Origin: Minicystis rosea
GTDB taxonomy: Bacteria > Myxococcota_A > Polyangia > Polyangiales > Polyangiaceae
NCBI GenBank assembly: GCA_001931535.1
Contig: CP016211.1
Location: 1,392,501 to 1,456,500 of the forward strand
Length of the DNA: 64,000 bases
Reading direction: 5' to 3'
This document shows positions 8,372 to 17,127 of this stretch, one piece after another (the first letter of the stretch is position 1; every line of letters starts with the position of its first letter). The notes below the pieces were generated by a model. The model searched no databases, was not told the origin of the DNA, and saw only the letters and a program-made list of their open reading frames with translations. A program made the position numbers and the translations under genes.

Positions 8372-9061
8372 ATGCCCGAGTATAGCCGCATCTTTGGCCC
8401 CACCGAGAACCTCGTCGCGCACATGATCGCGGAGCCCTTGATCCTGGATCATCTATTCGACCTTGGTTGCGACGACGACTTCATCGTGCCGCCTCCGAAG
8501 GGGTTGCTTGTGGTGCGGGTGCCTGATGACTGGTGGATGACCGAAGGAGACGTCCGGCACCTCGGGCCGGGTGTATTGGAGATCCGTGCGGAAAAGAATC
8601 GCGGCGAATCTCCCTGGCTTCGGTTTCCGTGTGATACTCGCCCTTCGTTCATGGACCATGTGGAGCTTCGAGAGCGCTTTCGATGGTTCTCTGATGTAGC
8701 GCCGCCCTGCGCGCTGGTGAGTTGGCTGAACACGGCCGCCAAGGCGACCGGAGAGCCGCTTGCCTATTATCATCGTCGGGAGCATGGTGACGACCCGTAC
8801 TACGAGTTCGCCATCCTGTTCAGCGGCCGCGTGGAACCATCGTTGGTGATCAACCAGACGTTTCTCGTCGATGCTGACGACAATGAAGAGTGCGTATTGC
8901 TAACGCTGGAGAGACGGTCCACGTTCGCCGGCTCGGTCTTCGCGACGGTGCTCGAACACATTGGGTCGCCATCCCGTATTCAACATTTTCCTCCGGAAGA
9001 CAGCTCTACGTTCAGCTGGGAGACTTGCCGAGTCGACCCCAAAGCCTACCTCTCATCTTAG
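8372..9061 (+). CDS. Hypothetical cassette protein
   Basis: 229 aa from ATG 8372. No signal peptide or membrane segment. The protein is acidic and rich in aromatic residues (LVVRVPDDWWMTEGD, WLRFPCDTRP, FAILFSGRVEPSLV), in the style of solitary immunity or island proteins. No family is recognised. Composition and codon use match neighbouring cassettes, and it sits directly after attC 7 in cassette orientation. Confidence 0.65.
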   Translation: MPEYSRIFGPTENLVAHMIAEPLILDHLFDLGCDDDFIVPPPKGLLVVRVPDDWWMTEGDVRHLGPGVLEIRAEKNRGESPWLRFPCDTRPSFMDHVELRERFRWFSDVAPPCALVSWLNTAAKATGEPLAYYHRREHGDDPYYEFAILFSGRVEPSLVINQTFLVDADDNEECVLLTLERRSTFAGSVFATVLEHIGSPSRIQHFPPEDSSTFSWETCRVDPKAYLSS

Positions 9062-9194
9062 CTCATGGCACATCTCGTCAGCCCCACCCAGGGCGTCGGC
9101 ACCACTCCCGCCGCTCGCTCGACCTGCGTCCGATCCTCGCACCGTCAGATTCGCGACACGAGCCGGCTTTCGTTTCAGTAGAGACCACATATCC

Positions 9195-9344
9195 ATGCCC
9201 ATCCTACACGTCGCCATTGATACTTCGGCAATTGAGAGCGAAGCCTTCGACTTTCGTAGTAACAAGGCGCTACAGAAACTCGTCAAGGCGGCAGTGCGCC
9301 GAGCCTCGCTCCGCGAGGCACAGCACCCCGCAGCACACCGGTAG
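9195..9344 (+). pseudogene. Truncated PIN-like domain fused to an attC remnant
   Basis: 49 aa. MPILHVAIDTSAIESEAF followed by NKALQKLVKAAV resembles the first beta strand, catalytic Asp and helix of PIN-domain (DUF4935-type) RNases. From residue ~34 the reading enters attC sequence (GCCGAGCCTCGCTCC), so all but the N-terminus is gone. Recombination or deletion with an attC is the likely cause. Confidence 0.45.
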
Positions 9345-9353
9345 AATCGTCCC
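9292..9353 (+). other. Truncated attC (3' portion only)
   Basis: Aligns with the 3' two-thirds of attC 10 (12232-12317): GTGCGCCGAGCCTCGCTCCG, then CCCCGCAGCACACC. The R'' half is replaced by the PIN fragment and R' has decayed to about CGTCCC. Confidence 0.5.
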
Positions 9354-10208
9354 ATGAGCACGAGCCCGCGTCTGCGCGTGTATTACTCCCCGGAGATGGT
9401 AGCCATCTTCCCTATCGACAGCCCAAGCCCCCGGAAGCCGGCGCTGGTCGTAGCGGACTGGACCGCCCATCACCTCGACATCGAGGTCGTGCCTCCGGCT
9501 CCTGTCGACCGGGAGGACTACCTCCTGGCTCATGATCCCGCTTTCGTGGACGCGGTCTTCGCCGGACGCAGGGACAACGGCTTCTTCAATCGTGACGAGC
9601 GTGTGCTGGCTTCCCTGCCCTATACGACGGGGGCGATGGTCGCCGCGGCCTTCTACGCCATCGCGGATCGGACGTTCTGCTGCGCCCCGGTCAGCGGCTT
9701 CCACCACGCGATGCACGCCGAGATCGGCGTGTACTGCACTTTTAATGGCCTCATCGTTGCAGCGCAGCGATTGCGGGCGGCGGGCCTGGCGAAGCGCGTC
9801 GGCATCCTCGACTACGACATGCACTACGGCGATGGGACCGATGACATCATCCAGAGGATGCAGTTGAACTTCATCTCGCACTACACCGCGGGCAGGGAGT
9901 ACAGGAGGCGGGAACAGGCCCAGGCCTTCCTCCGGGCGGTGCCGGACCACGTAAGGGGGATGCGCGAATGCCAGATAATCCTCTACCAGGCCGGCGCTGA
10001 TCCGCACGTGCGCGACCCGCTCGGCGGGTGGTTGACCACGGAGCAGCTCCGGGAGCGGGACCACCTGGTCTTCTCAACCGCCCGGGAGCTCGGGATCCCC
10101 GTGGCCTGGAATCTGGCGGGCGGCTACCAGGAAGAAGCGGACGGCAGCATCCCCGGACTGCTCGAGATCCACCGGAACACGGCTTTCGAGTGCCTGCGAC
10201 ACCTGTGA
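9354..10208 (+). CDS. Histone deacetylase-like zinc hydrolase (cassette gene)
   Basis: 284 aa. Arginase/deacetylase-fold motifs appear in order: SGFHHA (active-site His pair), CTFNGLIVAAQ, GILDYDMHYGDGT (zinc Asp/His), QAGADPHVRDPLGG (second zinc Asp) and NLAGGYQ. Family members remove acetyl groups from lysine, polyamines or similar amides. The protein is shorter than classical class I HDACs (about 310-370 aa). The substrate is unknown. It ends 24 bp before attC 8. Confidence 0.85.
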   Translation: MSTSPRLRVYYSPEMVAIFPIDSPSPRKPALVVADWTAHHLDIEVVPPAPVDREDYLLAHDPAFVDAVFAGRRDNGFFNRDERVLASLPYTTGAMVAAAFYAIADRTFCCAPVSGFHHAMHAEIGVYCTFNGLIVAAQRLRAAGLAKRVGILDYDMHYGDGTDDIIQRMQLNFISHYTAGREYRRREQAQAFLRAVPDHVRGMRECQIILYQAGADPHVRDPLGGWLTTEQLRERDHLVFSTARELGIPVAWNLAGGYQEEADGSIPGLLEIHRNTAFECLRHL

Positions 10209-10232
10209 GCGCGTGCCGCCACCATTGTGGCC

Positions 10233-10319
10233 GCCCAACAAGGGCTTGCAGCACGACGTGGCACGGAGGCTCACTTCGCTCGCCACCGTACCCCGCGGCT
10301 GAAGCCCAAGGCGTTGGGC
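10233..10319 (+). other. attC site 8 (87 bp)
   Basis: R'' GCCCAAC (10233), R' GTTGGGC (10313), tip GCTCACTTCGCTCGCC. Very similar to the sites at 31755 and 35112. Confidence 0.9.
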
Positions 10320-10365
10320 GGATGAGCGCGTTGCCGGAAAGCCTGAGCCAAGGGAGTGCACGACG

Positions 10366-11454
10366 ATGAAGCAGGAGCAAGTGACGGAAGCGCTTGTCGC
10401 TGCGCCGCGCGAGCCGACGATCGCGAGCCCACGCCTCTTCGGGCAATCGGTCACGCGTGCACCGTCGATCATGACTGTGGCATTCGGGCTCGCGTTCGCC
10501 GTGGGAGCATGCGCGACGCATCTTCCCGAAGAGGCGACGGTAAGGCTGGAACAGGCGGCACCGCAATCCACTGCCGTCGCACCGCCGCACGCGCCCAGAG
10601 CGGTCGCCCCAGAGGGGTGGATTCGAGTCGAGCCCGGGACGTTCGAGATGGGAAGCCCACAGAACGAGATCGGCCGCAGCAACGCCGAAACCTTGCATAA
10701 GGTGACAATCACGCGCCCATACTGGCTGAAAGCGACGGAGGTGACGTGGAGTGAGTGGGAATCCGTCACGGAGGCGACGGTTAGCACGTGCGGAGAGCAT
10801 TGCGGAGCCAACCGCCCCGCAGACAACAAGAGCTGGTATCACGCGCTGGCGTACTGTAATGCACTGTCGAGAGGTGAGGGCCTCGTGCCGTGCTATTTCG
10901 ACGGAGATAAGGAGTACGACATGCAGAGCGCACAAGCGCAAAAGGCGCCCACATGGCCAATGGGGCTCGAGTGCGCTGGCTACCGTTTGCCGACCGAGGC
11001 AGAGTGGGAGTTCGCGGCGCGAGCGGGAACGACGACCACGTTCTACACCGGAGCGATCTCGAAGACGGGATGCGAGATGGACGCGAATCTCGGCAAGGCG
11101 GGCTGGTACTGCGGAAACGCCATCGGGTCGCTCCCGATCGACCGCTCCGCAAAACGAGCGCTGAACGGTGCTGGGACGCAACCCGTCAAGCAGAAGGCCC
11201 CGAACGCGTGGGGGTTCTACGATATGCTCGGGAATGTGTGGGAATGGGTGTGGGACTCCTGGGATGGGAAGGCCGACTACGGAATCACAGCACAGCAGGA
11301 TCCTGTAGGGGTCCTCGTAGGCGAGTATCGGATCGCCCGTGGGGGCTCCTTTTACTTTCCAGCCGAAAGCAGCCGGGCGGCGAGCCGCTACTTCTTCACG
11401 CCCTATAACCTTGTAGACAACCTTGGCTTTCGTCCTGCGAGGTCGGTCCGTTGA
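10366..11454 (+). CDS. Formylglycine-generating-enzyme-fold lipoprotein
   Basis: 362 aa. An N-terminal signal ends near GLAFAVGAC, so lipid anchoring is likely. The SUMF1/FGE-sulfatase domain spans ~85-360, with PGTFEMGSP, YRLPTEAEWEFAARAG, YDMLGNVWEWVW, IARGGSF and LGFRPAR. The Cys pair that carries formylglycine activity after RGGS is absent (YFPAESSRAAS). It is therefore unlikely to modify sulfatases and is better read as a binding or structural paralog. No sulfatase lies nearby. It is one cassette between attC 8 and 9. Confidence 0.85.
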   Translation: MKQEQVTEALVAAPREPTIASPRLFGQSVTRAPSIMTVAFGLAFAVGACATHLPEEATVRLEQAAPQSTAVAPPHAPRAVAPEGWIRVEPGTFEMGSPQNEIGRSNAETLHKVTITRPYWLKATEVTWSEWESVTEATVSTCGEHCGANRPADNKSWYHALAYCNALSRGEGLVPCYFDGDKEYDMQSAQAQKAPTWPMGLECAGYRLPTEAEWEFAARAGTTTTFYTGAISKTGCEMDANLGKAGWYCGNAIGSLPIDRSAKRALNGAGTQPVKQKAPNAWGFYDMLGNVWEWVWDSWDGKADYGITAQQDPVGVLVGEYRIARGGSFYFPAESSRAASRYFFTPYNLVDNLGFRPARSVR

Positions 11455-11482
11455 TGCCTGATCGGTCGATCCAAACCCTACC

Positions 11483-11559
11483 GCCCAACGAGGGCTTGCT
11501 GACCGACGCGTGGGTGCGCTACGCGCCCCCACGCGCGGCAGAAGCCCAAGGCGTTGGGC
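11483..11559 (+). other. attC site 9 (77 bp)
   Basis: R'' GCCCAAC (11483), R' GTTGGGC (11553). It has the GACCGACGCGTGGGTGCG arm shared with the sites at 45519 and 48399. About 260 bp of DNA without a supportable gene follow, up to 11819. Confidence 0.88.
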
Positions 11560-11819
11560 GGTCTGGCGCGGCTTGGAGCAGAAAATGCAACGGGCTACTG
11601 AGGCGCACGCTGTGGTTGCCGACAGGTGGCGCAGGACGCTGGCCTCCCACACCCACGTCTTGGTCGGCACCAACCACCGCTCCGCTCGGGGGTGCCCCGA
11701 GGTGACCCCCGCCCAGTTCTTTGGGGCGTCCCACGAACCGCGGCGCCCTGCCGCAGTGCGCCGTTCGTCGCTCCACAACTGTGAGCCCCAGCCTCATTCT
11801 CAAAGGTAGCCGAGGCGTC

Positions 11820-12173
11820 ATGCACTTTCCCCAGTTCCTCACCAAGTCCGTCGATACGCCTACTCCATTGCTGCTTAAGGTTGGCGTGGTGTTGCTCGTT
11901 TGGGTCCACGCGGCACCGTTGCTGCGAGCCATTGAAGCAACGAACGTCTTGCAGCTGGCAACAAGCGCCGTGCTGATCGTGCTGCTGGTGGTCATCTGGA
12001 ACCTGAAGCGCTGGGCTGTACTTGCGTATACGGCAATTGCGATCTCCTCCGTTGTCGGCTCGGCGCTTAAGTTTGGTACCGTCGCGATTCGCGGCATCGC
12101 TCTCGGGGTCGTTCTACATCTTCTTGTCATCGGACCGGCGCTCGCCTACTGGCGCCGAATGACCTGGGTATGA
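11820..12173 (+). CDS. Small integral membrane protein
   Basis: 117 aa with four predicted membrane helices (LLLKVGVVLLVWVHAAPLL, VLQLATSAVLIVLLVVIW, WAVLAYTAIAISSVVGS, GIALGVVLHLLVIGPAL). No conserved polar motif points to transport. Small helical membrane proteins of this size are common in integron cassettes. The ATG at 11820 begins where the hydrophobic reading starts. Confidence 0.7.
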   Translation: MHFPQFLTKSVDTPTPLLLKVGVVLLVWVHAAPLLRAIEATNVLQLATSAVLIVLLVVIWNLKRWAVLAYTAIAISSVVGSALKFGTVAIRGIALGVVLHLLVIGPALAYWRRMTWV

Positions 12174-12231
12174 TTGCGATTGGAGTCGATGCTGCGCAAC
12201 TCGCACCCCGAGGCGAGTGTTATACGTTGCC

Positions 12232-12317
12232 GCCCAACTGCGCGCTGGTGCCGACGGTGCGCCGAGCCTCGCTCCGCTCGGCACGGCGCCCCGCAGCACA
12301 CCCGCAGACCGTTCGGC
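12232..12317 (+). other. attC site 10 (86 bp)
   Basis: R'' GCCCAAC (12232), R' GTTCGGC (12311), tip GAGCCTCGCTCCGCTCGGC. Just before it, 12194-12231 carries a deleted form of the 5' module (CAACTCGCACCCCGAGGCG, then CGTTGCC). Confidence 0.88.
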
Positions 12318-12330
12318 GGCGGAGACACAG

Positions 12331-12939
12331 ATGCTCTATTTGACGCACCCCATGACGCAGCACGTATTCCGGGCGTCCGGCCTGATGGACGGCGTCCTGG
12401 GCCTCGGGCGGGAGATGTCCGTGTCCCCGAGCGCGGTCCGAGCGGAGCTGCTCGCCGAGTGCCTGCCGCTTTTCGCCGAGATGCGGGAGCTGGCCCGCGC
12501 CCATTTCGGTGAGCAAGCGGCGTTCATCCTCTCGGCGGTGGATGAGTACGAGACCGCCAGCCGCGCGTTGGCCGGGCTGGGCGACGGACGGATCACCGAG
12601 GATCGGCGGGACGGCGAGGGTGCGTGTCCGGCCTGTGACACTCCAATCACCAAATTCCACTCGGACTACTGGCTCCCTCTATGTGGGGAGTGCGACAAGG
12701 CATTCATGGAAACCCTCCGCACGTCGACCGGGCCGAACGGCGAGCGGATCACCGAGGACCGGCCGGACGAGGAGGGCGTGTGTCAGGCCTGTGGCACCCC
12801 GTTCACCAAGTTCCGCCCAGTCCCGCACAACCGCTTCGAGGACGGCTGGACCATCCTGTGCCAGGAGTGCGCGAAGCCGCTTATCAAAGCCCGCATGAAA
12901 CTCGGCTCCTCGGAGGGGTTCGACACCTGGGCCATCTAA
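12331..12939 (+). CDS. Zinc-ribbon repeat protein (cassette gene)
   Basis: 202 aa. After an N-terminal helical part (~1-90) there are two homologous units with ITEDR, then CPACDTPITKF or CQACGTPFTKF, and later LCGEC or LCQEC. Each unit has four Cys in paired CxxC motifs, so each should bind one zinc. The internal duplication is clear at the protein level. The role is unknown; such ribbons bind nucleic acid or protein. It is bounded by attC 10 and 11. Confidence 0.7.
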   Translation: MLYLTHPMTQHVFRASGLMDGVLGLGREMSVSPSAVRAELLAECLPLFAEMRELARAHFGEQAAFILSAVDEYETASRALAGLGDGRITEDRRDGEGACPACDTPITKFHSDYWLPLCGECDKAFMETLRTSTGPNGERITEDRPDEEGVCQACGTPFTKFRPVPHNRFEDGWTILCQECAKPLIKARMKLGSSEGFDTWAI

Positions 12940-12948
12940 TCCAGACAC

Positions 12949-13034
12949 GCCGAACGAGGGCCTGCGCCCGACGGTGCGCGGTGCCGAGCGGAGCGAGGCT
13001 CCGCGCACCGCGGGTGAGGCCCAAGTCGTTCGGC
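12949..13034 (+). other. attC site 11 (86 bp)
   Basis: R'' GCCGAAC (12949), R' GTTCGGC (13028), tip GAGCGGAGCGAGGCTCC. It starts 9 bp after the preceding stop codon. Confidence 0.9.
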
Positions 13035-13049
13035 GGAAGGACTCGTTAC

Positions 13050-13865
13050 ATGATCCTGCGACGACCAACGTACGACGTCATCGCCACGGCGCCCCTCGAG
13101 GTGCAGGCCGCGGAGGGCGTCATCCTCCCGGTCGAGATCCGGATCGGCCAACCCTATCGCGAGGAAGACCACTGGGCGTGCCCCCTGGAGCTGCTCGGCC
13201 TCGTGCCCCGCCCACCAGATGCACGCGGAGAGAACGCAGTCCAAGCTCTCGCTCTGGCGCTTGGCTCGGCACGCGACCTTCTTCAGGACGAGCTTGAACG
13301 CGGGCGGGCGCTACGCGTACCCGGCTCGCCCGAGGTGATCTCGGCCGAATGGCTCCGAGTGTTGTTCAACGCCTGCGGGGATGCCAGCGTCGGCGAATTG
13401 ATCAAGAAGGCTTTCGAGGACCCGGAACAGCAAGCTGCAACCCGGGCAAGATACCTCGGTGCAGAATCACTGCGTGAGCTGGAACGCTTGCTGCCGAACG
13501 GGCTTCATGATGTTTTGCTTCGATCCTTTCGTGTCGACCTCCTTCGCCGGCGCCTCGCCATGGACCTCGACATCTGGGTCGACGACCCTGAGAAGGAAGG
13601 CTTCGAAGAGCGGTACCGCCGAGCCCTTCTCGAAGTCGGGGTAGCCGGATGCTTCAGTGTGGACGCGCCGGATTCTCGATATCCGTTCCGTGATGCGGGC
13701 CCGGTGCGGATCGATTTGAGTATCCAACGCGAAGCGTCTGAGGCCGGTCCAGAGCGGGCTCGCTTCTTCGTCAACGAGTGGAACTCGTTCGTCACTGTCG
13801 AGGTCCGCGGGGCCTTGCTTACTTGGCTCGATCTTTCGGGCGACGGTGACAATGGCTCCGCCTAA
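13050..13865 (+). CDS. DUF6968-like protein
   Basis: 271 aa from ATG 13050, 16 bp after attC 11. The N-terminal part (VPV-like strand, EIRIGQPYREEDHWACPLEL, then ENAVQALALALGSARDLL) matches the DUF6968 family pattern. The C-terminal ~150 aa are not recognised. The stop codon TAA lies inside the R'' box GCCTAAC of the following attC half-site, showing how tightly gene and recombination site are fitted. No function is established for the family. Confidence 0.65.
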   Translation: MILRRPTYDVIATAPLEVQAAEGVILPVEIRIGQPYREEDHWACPLELLGLVPRPPDARGENAVQALALALGSARDLLQDELERGRALRVPGSPEVISAEWLRVLFNACGDASVGELIKKAFEDPEQQAATRARYLGAESLRELERLLPNGLHDVLLRSFRVDLLRRRLAMDLDIWVDDPEKEGFEERYRRALLEVGVAGCFSVDAPDSRYPFRDAGPVRIDLSIQREASEAGPERARFFVNEWNSFVTVEVRGALLTWLDLSGDGDNGSA

Positions 13866-13888
13866 CTCACGCCCTGAGGCGGACCGCA
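13860..13888 (+). repeat. Orphan 5' attC module at IS110 junction
   Basis: GCCTAACTCACGCCCTGAGG continues as GCGGACCGC and then stops abruptly where the IS110-type sequence begins. It equals the first 28 bases of the composite repeat. The matching 3' part is not found on the far side. Confidence 0.65.
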
Positions 13889-13894
13889 AGCGGA

Positions 13895-15084
13895 TCAGCT
13901 CATCTTCTCCGCGGCGAACTTGAGCACCGGCGAGCTACGCCTCTGGAGGGCCGAGAGGTATCGCGACTCGTCATACGGCAGGCGGTCCACCCCGCAGCGG
14001 AAGATGATGCGGATCCACTTGAAGGCCAGAGCACGGATGGCGGCGCTGTGAGAGGCGCCCTTGGCCTTTGGGCGCCCGTAGAACGCCTTCGCCTAGAAAG
14101 AGCGCGGGATGGTCTCTCCGACCCACTCCACGAAGGTCTGGCGCAGGAACTTGGGACACGACCAGCGCCAGTGAACCCAGCTCTTGTTGCCGCTGCGCTC
14201 CGTCACGGGTGCCACGCCTGCGTAGCGCTGCAGCGCCTCGGCCGTGGGAAAGAGCTTGTAGTCTTTCAGCCTGCCGCACAGGCGCTCGATCTCATCGTCG
14301 AAGCGGGCCACGGCCTGACAGACGGCACGGAGCTGCGGAAGGAGCGCCTGGACCAGCAGGCGCGCGGGGCCGATCACCGCAGCATCGGAGGTCAGCGGTC
14401 GCTCAGCGTGAATGGCAGCAATGCGGCGTTCGACGACGGACTCATAACGGACGTTATGGGCGTGAAAGAAGTCCACAAGAGTCATCTCACGAGCACGTTG
14501 TGCGGCCTCCAGCGTGAGCCAGCGTTCGACAAAATCTGCGAAGATCGCGGCTTCCTTGTCACGAAACCAGTCAACGGCTCGAGGATAATAGGCCTTGAGC
14601 GCGTTGGTAATTCGGTTGGTCAGTCGGACCCGATCTTGGACCAGAGCGCGGCGGTCTTCGACGACGCACTGGAGAGCCCGCATATCGGCGCTCTCGCGCT
14701 GGAGGGGGGGACCTTCTCCGGGTGCCGAAGCAACAACTCCAGCGCGATCTCGGCATCGGTGGGATCGTCTTTGGCTCTGCTCGGCGTGAACGCTTGGCGG
14801 TACTTCGCGAGCATCGAAGGATTGACGGGGAAGATGACGAAGATGTCGTGCTCGAGGAGAGCGGAGACGATCGGCCCGCGGGTGAGCTCGACAGCGACGG
14901 CGACGTGCGCCCCGCCGAATCGCTCGCGGAGCTTGCTCGCCCAGGCCTCGATGGCGGCTGGGGTGTGCTGGAGGACGCTCCTCTCGCGCTTCGCCGCGCC
15001 GGGGACGTGGAGCACGATGTCATGCTTGCGATCCGCCCAGTCGATTCCCACGAACGCGGCGAAGGCGGTCGGCTCTTTCTGCAT
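13895..15084 (-). pseudogene. IS110-type transposase, frameshift plus amber stop
   Basis: Start ATG 15084. The DEDD RuvC-like N-terminus is visible (FVGIDWADRKHDIVLHV, VAVELTRGP, AKDDPTDAEIALEL). At the G7 run 14704-14710 the frame shifts and the protein resumes as RALQCVVEDRRALVQDRV. The Tnp20 domain then shows YAGVAPVTERSGNKSWVHW. A TAG at 14093-14095 replaces the Trp expected after IPRSF, and homologous sequence continues (AKAFYGRPKAKGASH) to the natural stop at 13895. Two independent lesions make it a dead gene unless both are sequencing errors. Confidence 0.75.
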
Positions 15085-15310
15085 GGTACCTCGGTCGGGT
15101 ATGCTGGTGGTTGGGACATGCGGAGCCTTGCCCAGCGAAGGCAATATGGAGAGCCGGTGAGGCGGCGTTCCCTGAGTGTTCGTTGCGGGCAAAGGCACAC
15201 CCGCGGGCTCGGAGCTAAGTTGGTGAGCGTCGCGCGCTTGCGGCTGCTGATCCGTAGCCCGAGGGTGCATGTTCCGCTTCGATTCTCCCCCGTGGTGGAG
15301 GAGCCTCGAA
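15085..15310 (-). ncRNA. Possible IS110 bridge-RNA region
   Basis: This is the non-coding segment directly upstream of the IS110 transposase. In IS110-group elements the region 5' of the recombinase encodes the bridge RNA that pairs with target and donor DNA. Only position supports this; no structure was computed, and the region also lacks any other gene. Confidence 0.25.
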
Positions 15311-15323
15311 AGAGGAACGGTCA

Positions 15324-15375
15324 ACCCATAAAGGGCTTGTTGACCCACGCGCGGCAGAAGCCCCAGCCGTTGGCC
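15324..15375 (+). other. Degenerate short attC (site 12)
   Basis: AAGGGCTTGTTGACCCACGC and GCGGCAGAAGCCCCAGCCGT align with attC 9, ending in R' GTTGGCC (15369). R'' has decayed to about ACCCATA, and the central hairpin is deleted. Confidence 0.55.
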
Positions 15376-15391
15376 AGACGGAGGTTGAAGC

Positions 15392-16060
15392 ATGCCGTTT
15401 ACTCCTGACGAGCTGCTTGAGAAGTACCCGTTCGCGTATCACGTGACCGCCGCCGACAACCTGGAAACCTTGCGGCAAAGTGGACGGCTGCGTAGCGCGG
15501 CCTCGCTGCTTGCCGAAGGGGGCCGACGTGATCTCCTCCGCATTCGTCGCAAGGGGCAAACGCGTCTGCAGATCGGTGCCGGCGCCATCGTTGTTCGAGA
15601 CCAGGAGCCGCTCGCACCTGGAGCTCTGGAGCTTACAGACGGCTCAACTCTCGACGACTACGTCGAATACTTGAACGATCTAGTTTACCTATGGCCCGGC
15701 ACCGCAAGCCAGCCGAAGGGCGGCGCATTGACGCTCGGCTCGGTCGAGCGTGCTGGCGCCTCGGTCATCTTGCGCTTCGCTGTCTCGGCGCTCCTCCGCG
15801 CAAACCCCGGCGTTGAACTCCGCTTCGCGCGGTACAATGCAGGCGCGGCAAGGCACCATCCAAAGATCGGCAAGGCGAAACGGCGAGTCGGGCTGCATCA
15901 GAGCGCTGCCAGCTTTGAATGGAGCTTGCGCGACGTGACCGAGATGGCAGTGAAAGGGGAGGTTACGCTGCCACCCGATACGAGCTTTGCGCGCTCGGTT
16001 GATGGGCCGTGGATTCCGCTCTGCCCACTTGAGAGCGTGGACGGAGCCAGAAACACATGA
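15392..16060 (+). CDS. DUF7002-family protein
   Basis: 222 aa from ATG 15392 with GGAGG upstream. YPFAYHVTAADNLETLRQSG plus RSAASLL match the DUF7002 opening, which recalls ADP-ribosyltransferase-like folds (a His and aromatic residues in an early beta strand). IVVRDQEPL and LNDLVYLWPG follow, then VELRFARYNAG. Related proteins are found in phage-defence and toxin settings, but no activity is proven. It is a single gene between attC 12 and attC 13, in cassette orientation. Confidence 0.65.
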   Translation: MPFTPDELLEKYPFAYHVTAADNLETLRQSGRLRSAASLLAEGGRRDLLRIRRKGQTRLQIGAGAIVVRDQEPLAPGALELTDGSTLDDYVEYLNDLVYLWPGTASQPKGGALTLGSVERAGASVILRFAVSALLRANPGVELRFARYNAGAARHHPKIGKAKRRVGLHQSAASFEWSLRDVTEMAVKGEVTLPPDTSFARSVDGPWIPLCPLESVDGARNT

Positions 16061-16111
16061 CCACCGGCAGCGCGACGCCACCGTCAAATCGCTGGATGGG
16101 CGCGCTGAGCT

Positions 16112-16225
16112 GGCCAACAAGGCGTTGCAGGCGGACGGCGCCTCGCACCGATGTCCCGGGGGTCGGCGAGAACTTGAAGCCTTTCGATGTCCCGACGGCT
16201 GCCGCTGAACGCCATGCCGTTGGGC
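16112..16225 (+). other. attC site 13 (114 bp)
   Basis: R'' GGCCAAC (16112), R' GTTGGGC (16219). It is the longest site here, with an extended central arm (GTCCCGGGGGTCGG, then ATGTCCCGACGG). Confidence 0.75.
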
Positions 16226-16240
16226 GGGCGGGAGCGGCGC

Positions 16241-16816
16241 ATGAATGACCATCAGCAAACAACCCTATCCGACATCGGTCTCCCTGTTAGCAGTACGCAC
16301 GGATTGCACGACATTGCGTACAACGCTCCGTCACGGACTCTCGTCGCGGTGCTGCGCTCGCTAAGATTCGTGGAACCGGAAGACCTGCGCGTCTTCGTGA
16401 GACGCGTCGACGAGGGCGCGTACCGGGAGGTGGTCCTCCCCGATGAGCTCGCCTCGGTATCGGACATCGTGACCTGTTCCGAGACCTCGGAGGCTTACAT
16501 GAACGTGATGAAGTGGAGCGACGCCAGCCGCATGAGCGCCAGCTTCTTCGGACTCGTTCGACTCTCGCTGCCCGACGGCGCGCTGCAGCGACTTCCGGAG
16601 CCGTTCGATCCCGTCGATGCTGATACGAGGATGTTCGTCTCGAAGCTGGTCGGCCCCTCGTCGGGTGGGCGTGAGGTCCACGCCATCGTCGGGCGCCCGA
16701 TTGCGGTGGCCATTCCACCGGAACATGGCTATCGCATGGGCTATTTTCTGGTAACCATCAACGTCGAGACGGGCGCGCTCGACACCATCTCCGAGGTGCC
16801 CGCGATTGTCGCGTAG
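16241..16816 (+). CDS. Hypothetical cassette protein
   Basis: 191 aa from ATG 16241; an upstream start at 16187 would lie inside attC 13. The sequence is a run of predicted beta strands (RTLVAVLRSLRFVEPEDLRV, FFGLVRLSLPDG, YFLVTINVETGALDTISEVP), like part of a propeller or sandwich. No signal peptide. No family is recognised. Confidence 0.6.
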   Translation: MNDHQQTTLSDIGLPVSSTHGLHDIAYNAPSRTLVAVLRSLRFVEPEDLRVFVRRVDEGAYREVVLPDELASVSDIVTCSETSEAYMNVMKWSDASRMSASFFGLVRLSLPDGALQRLPEPFDPVDADTRMFVSKLVGPSSGGREVHAIVGRPIAVAIPPEHGYRMGYFLVTINVETGALDTISEVPAIVA

Positions 16817-16834
16817 GTTCGACCGGAAGGTGCC

Positions 16835-16919
16835 GCCCAACAGCAGCTGGTGCTGACGGTGCACCTGAGCCGCGTTGGGCGCGGTCCGGCGCCCCGCAGC
16901 ACAGCCGCAGTCGTTGGGC
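16835..16919 (+). other. attC site 14 (85 bp)
   Basis: R'' GCCCAAC (16835), R' GTTGGGC (16913). An internal CGTTGGGCGCGG at 16873 mimics an R' box but has no paired R''. Confidence 0.88.
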
Positions 16920-17127
16920 GGCCCGGCCTCCGCCCGTGCCACGCTTGCTCGCCATGAGTGCCGCTGCGCCGGCCGTCGACAAGGGACAGTACCTGCTGCA
17001 CCGCCTCGCCCACGCGTCCTGGTTCGGGCGGGTCGGGCAGCCGATGACGGCCGCCTTGTAAGTCCCCGCCGTCCCCCGTCGTGACAACCACCTCGCTCCG
17101 TGGTTGCTGGCCGCAGCACAGCCGTCG

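Larger units (their letters stand above)
13889..15320 (-). mobile_element. IS110-family element, inactivated (ends approximate)
   Basis: Contains a broken DEDD transposase gene and about 230 bp of upstream non-coding DNA. No inverted repeats are visible, as expected for IS110. The left edge is placed at the truncated attC module; the right edge is a guess before the degenerate attC at 15324. IS110/IS1111 elements are known to target attC sites, which fits this position. Confidence 0.55.

Noticed and set aside
16873..16880. Extra GTTGGGC inside attC 14
   Set aside because: No paired R'' box at a sensible distance; part of the variable central arm.
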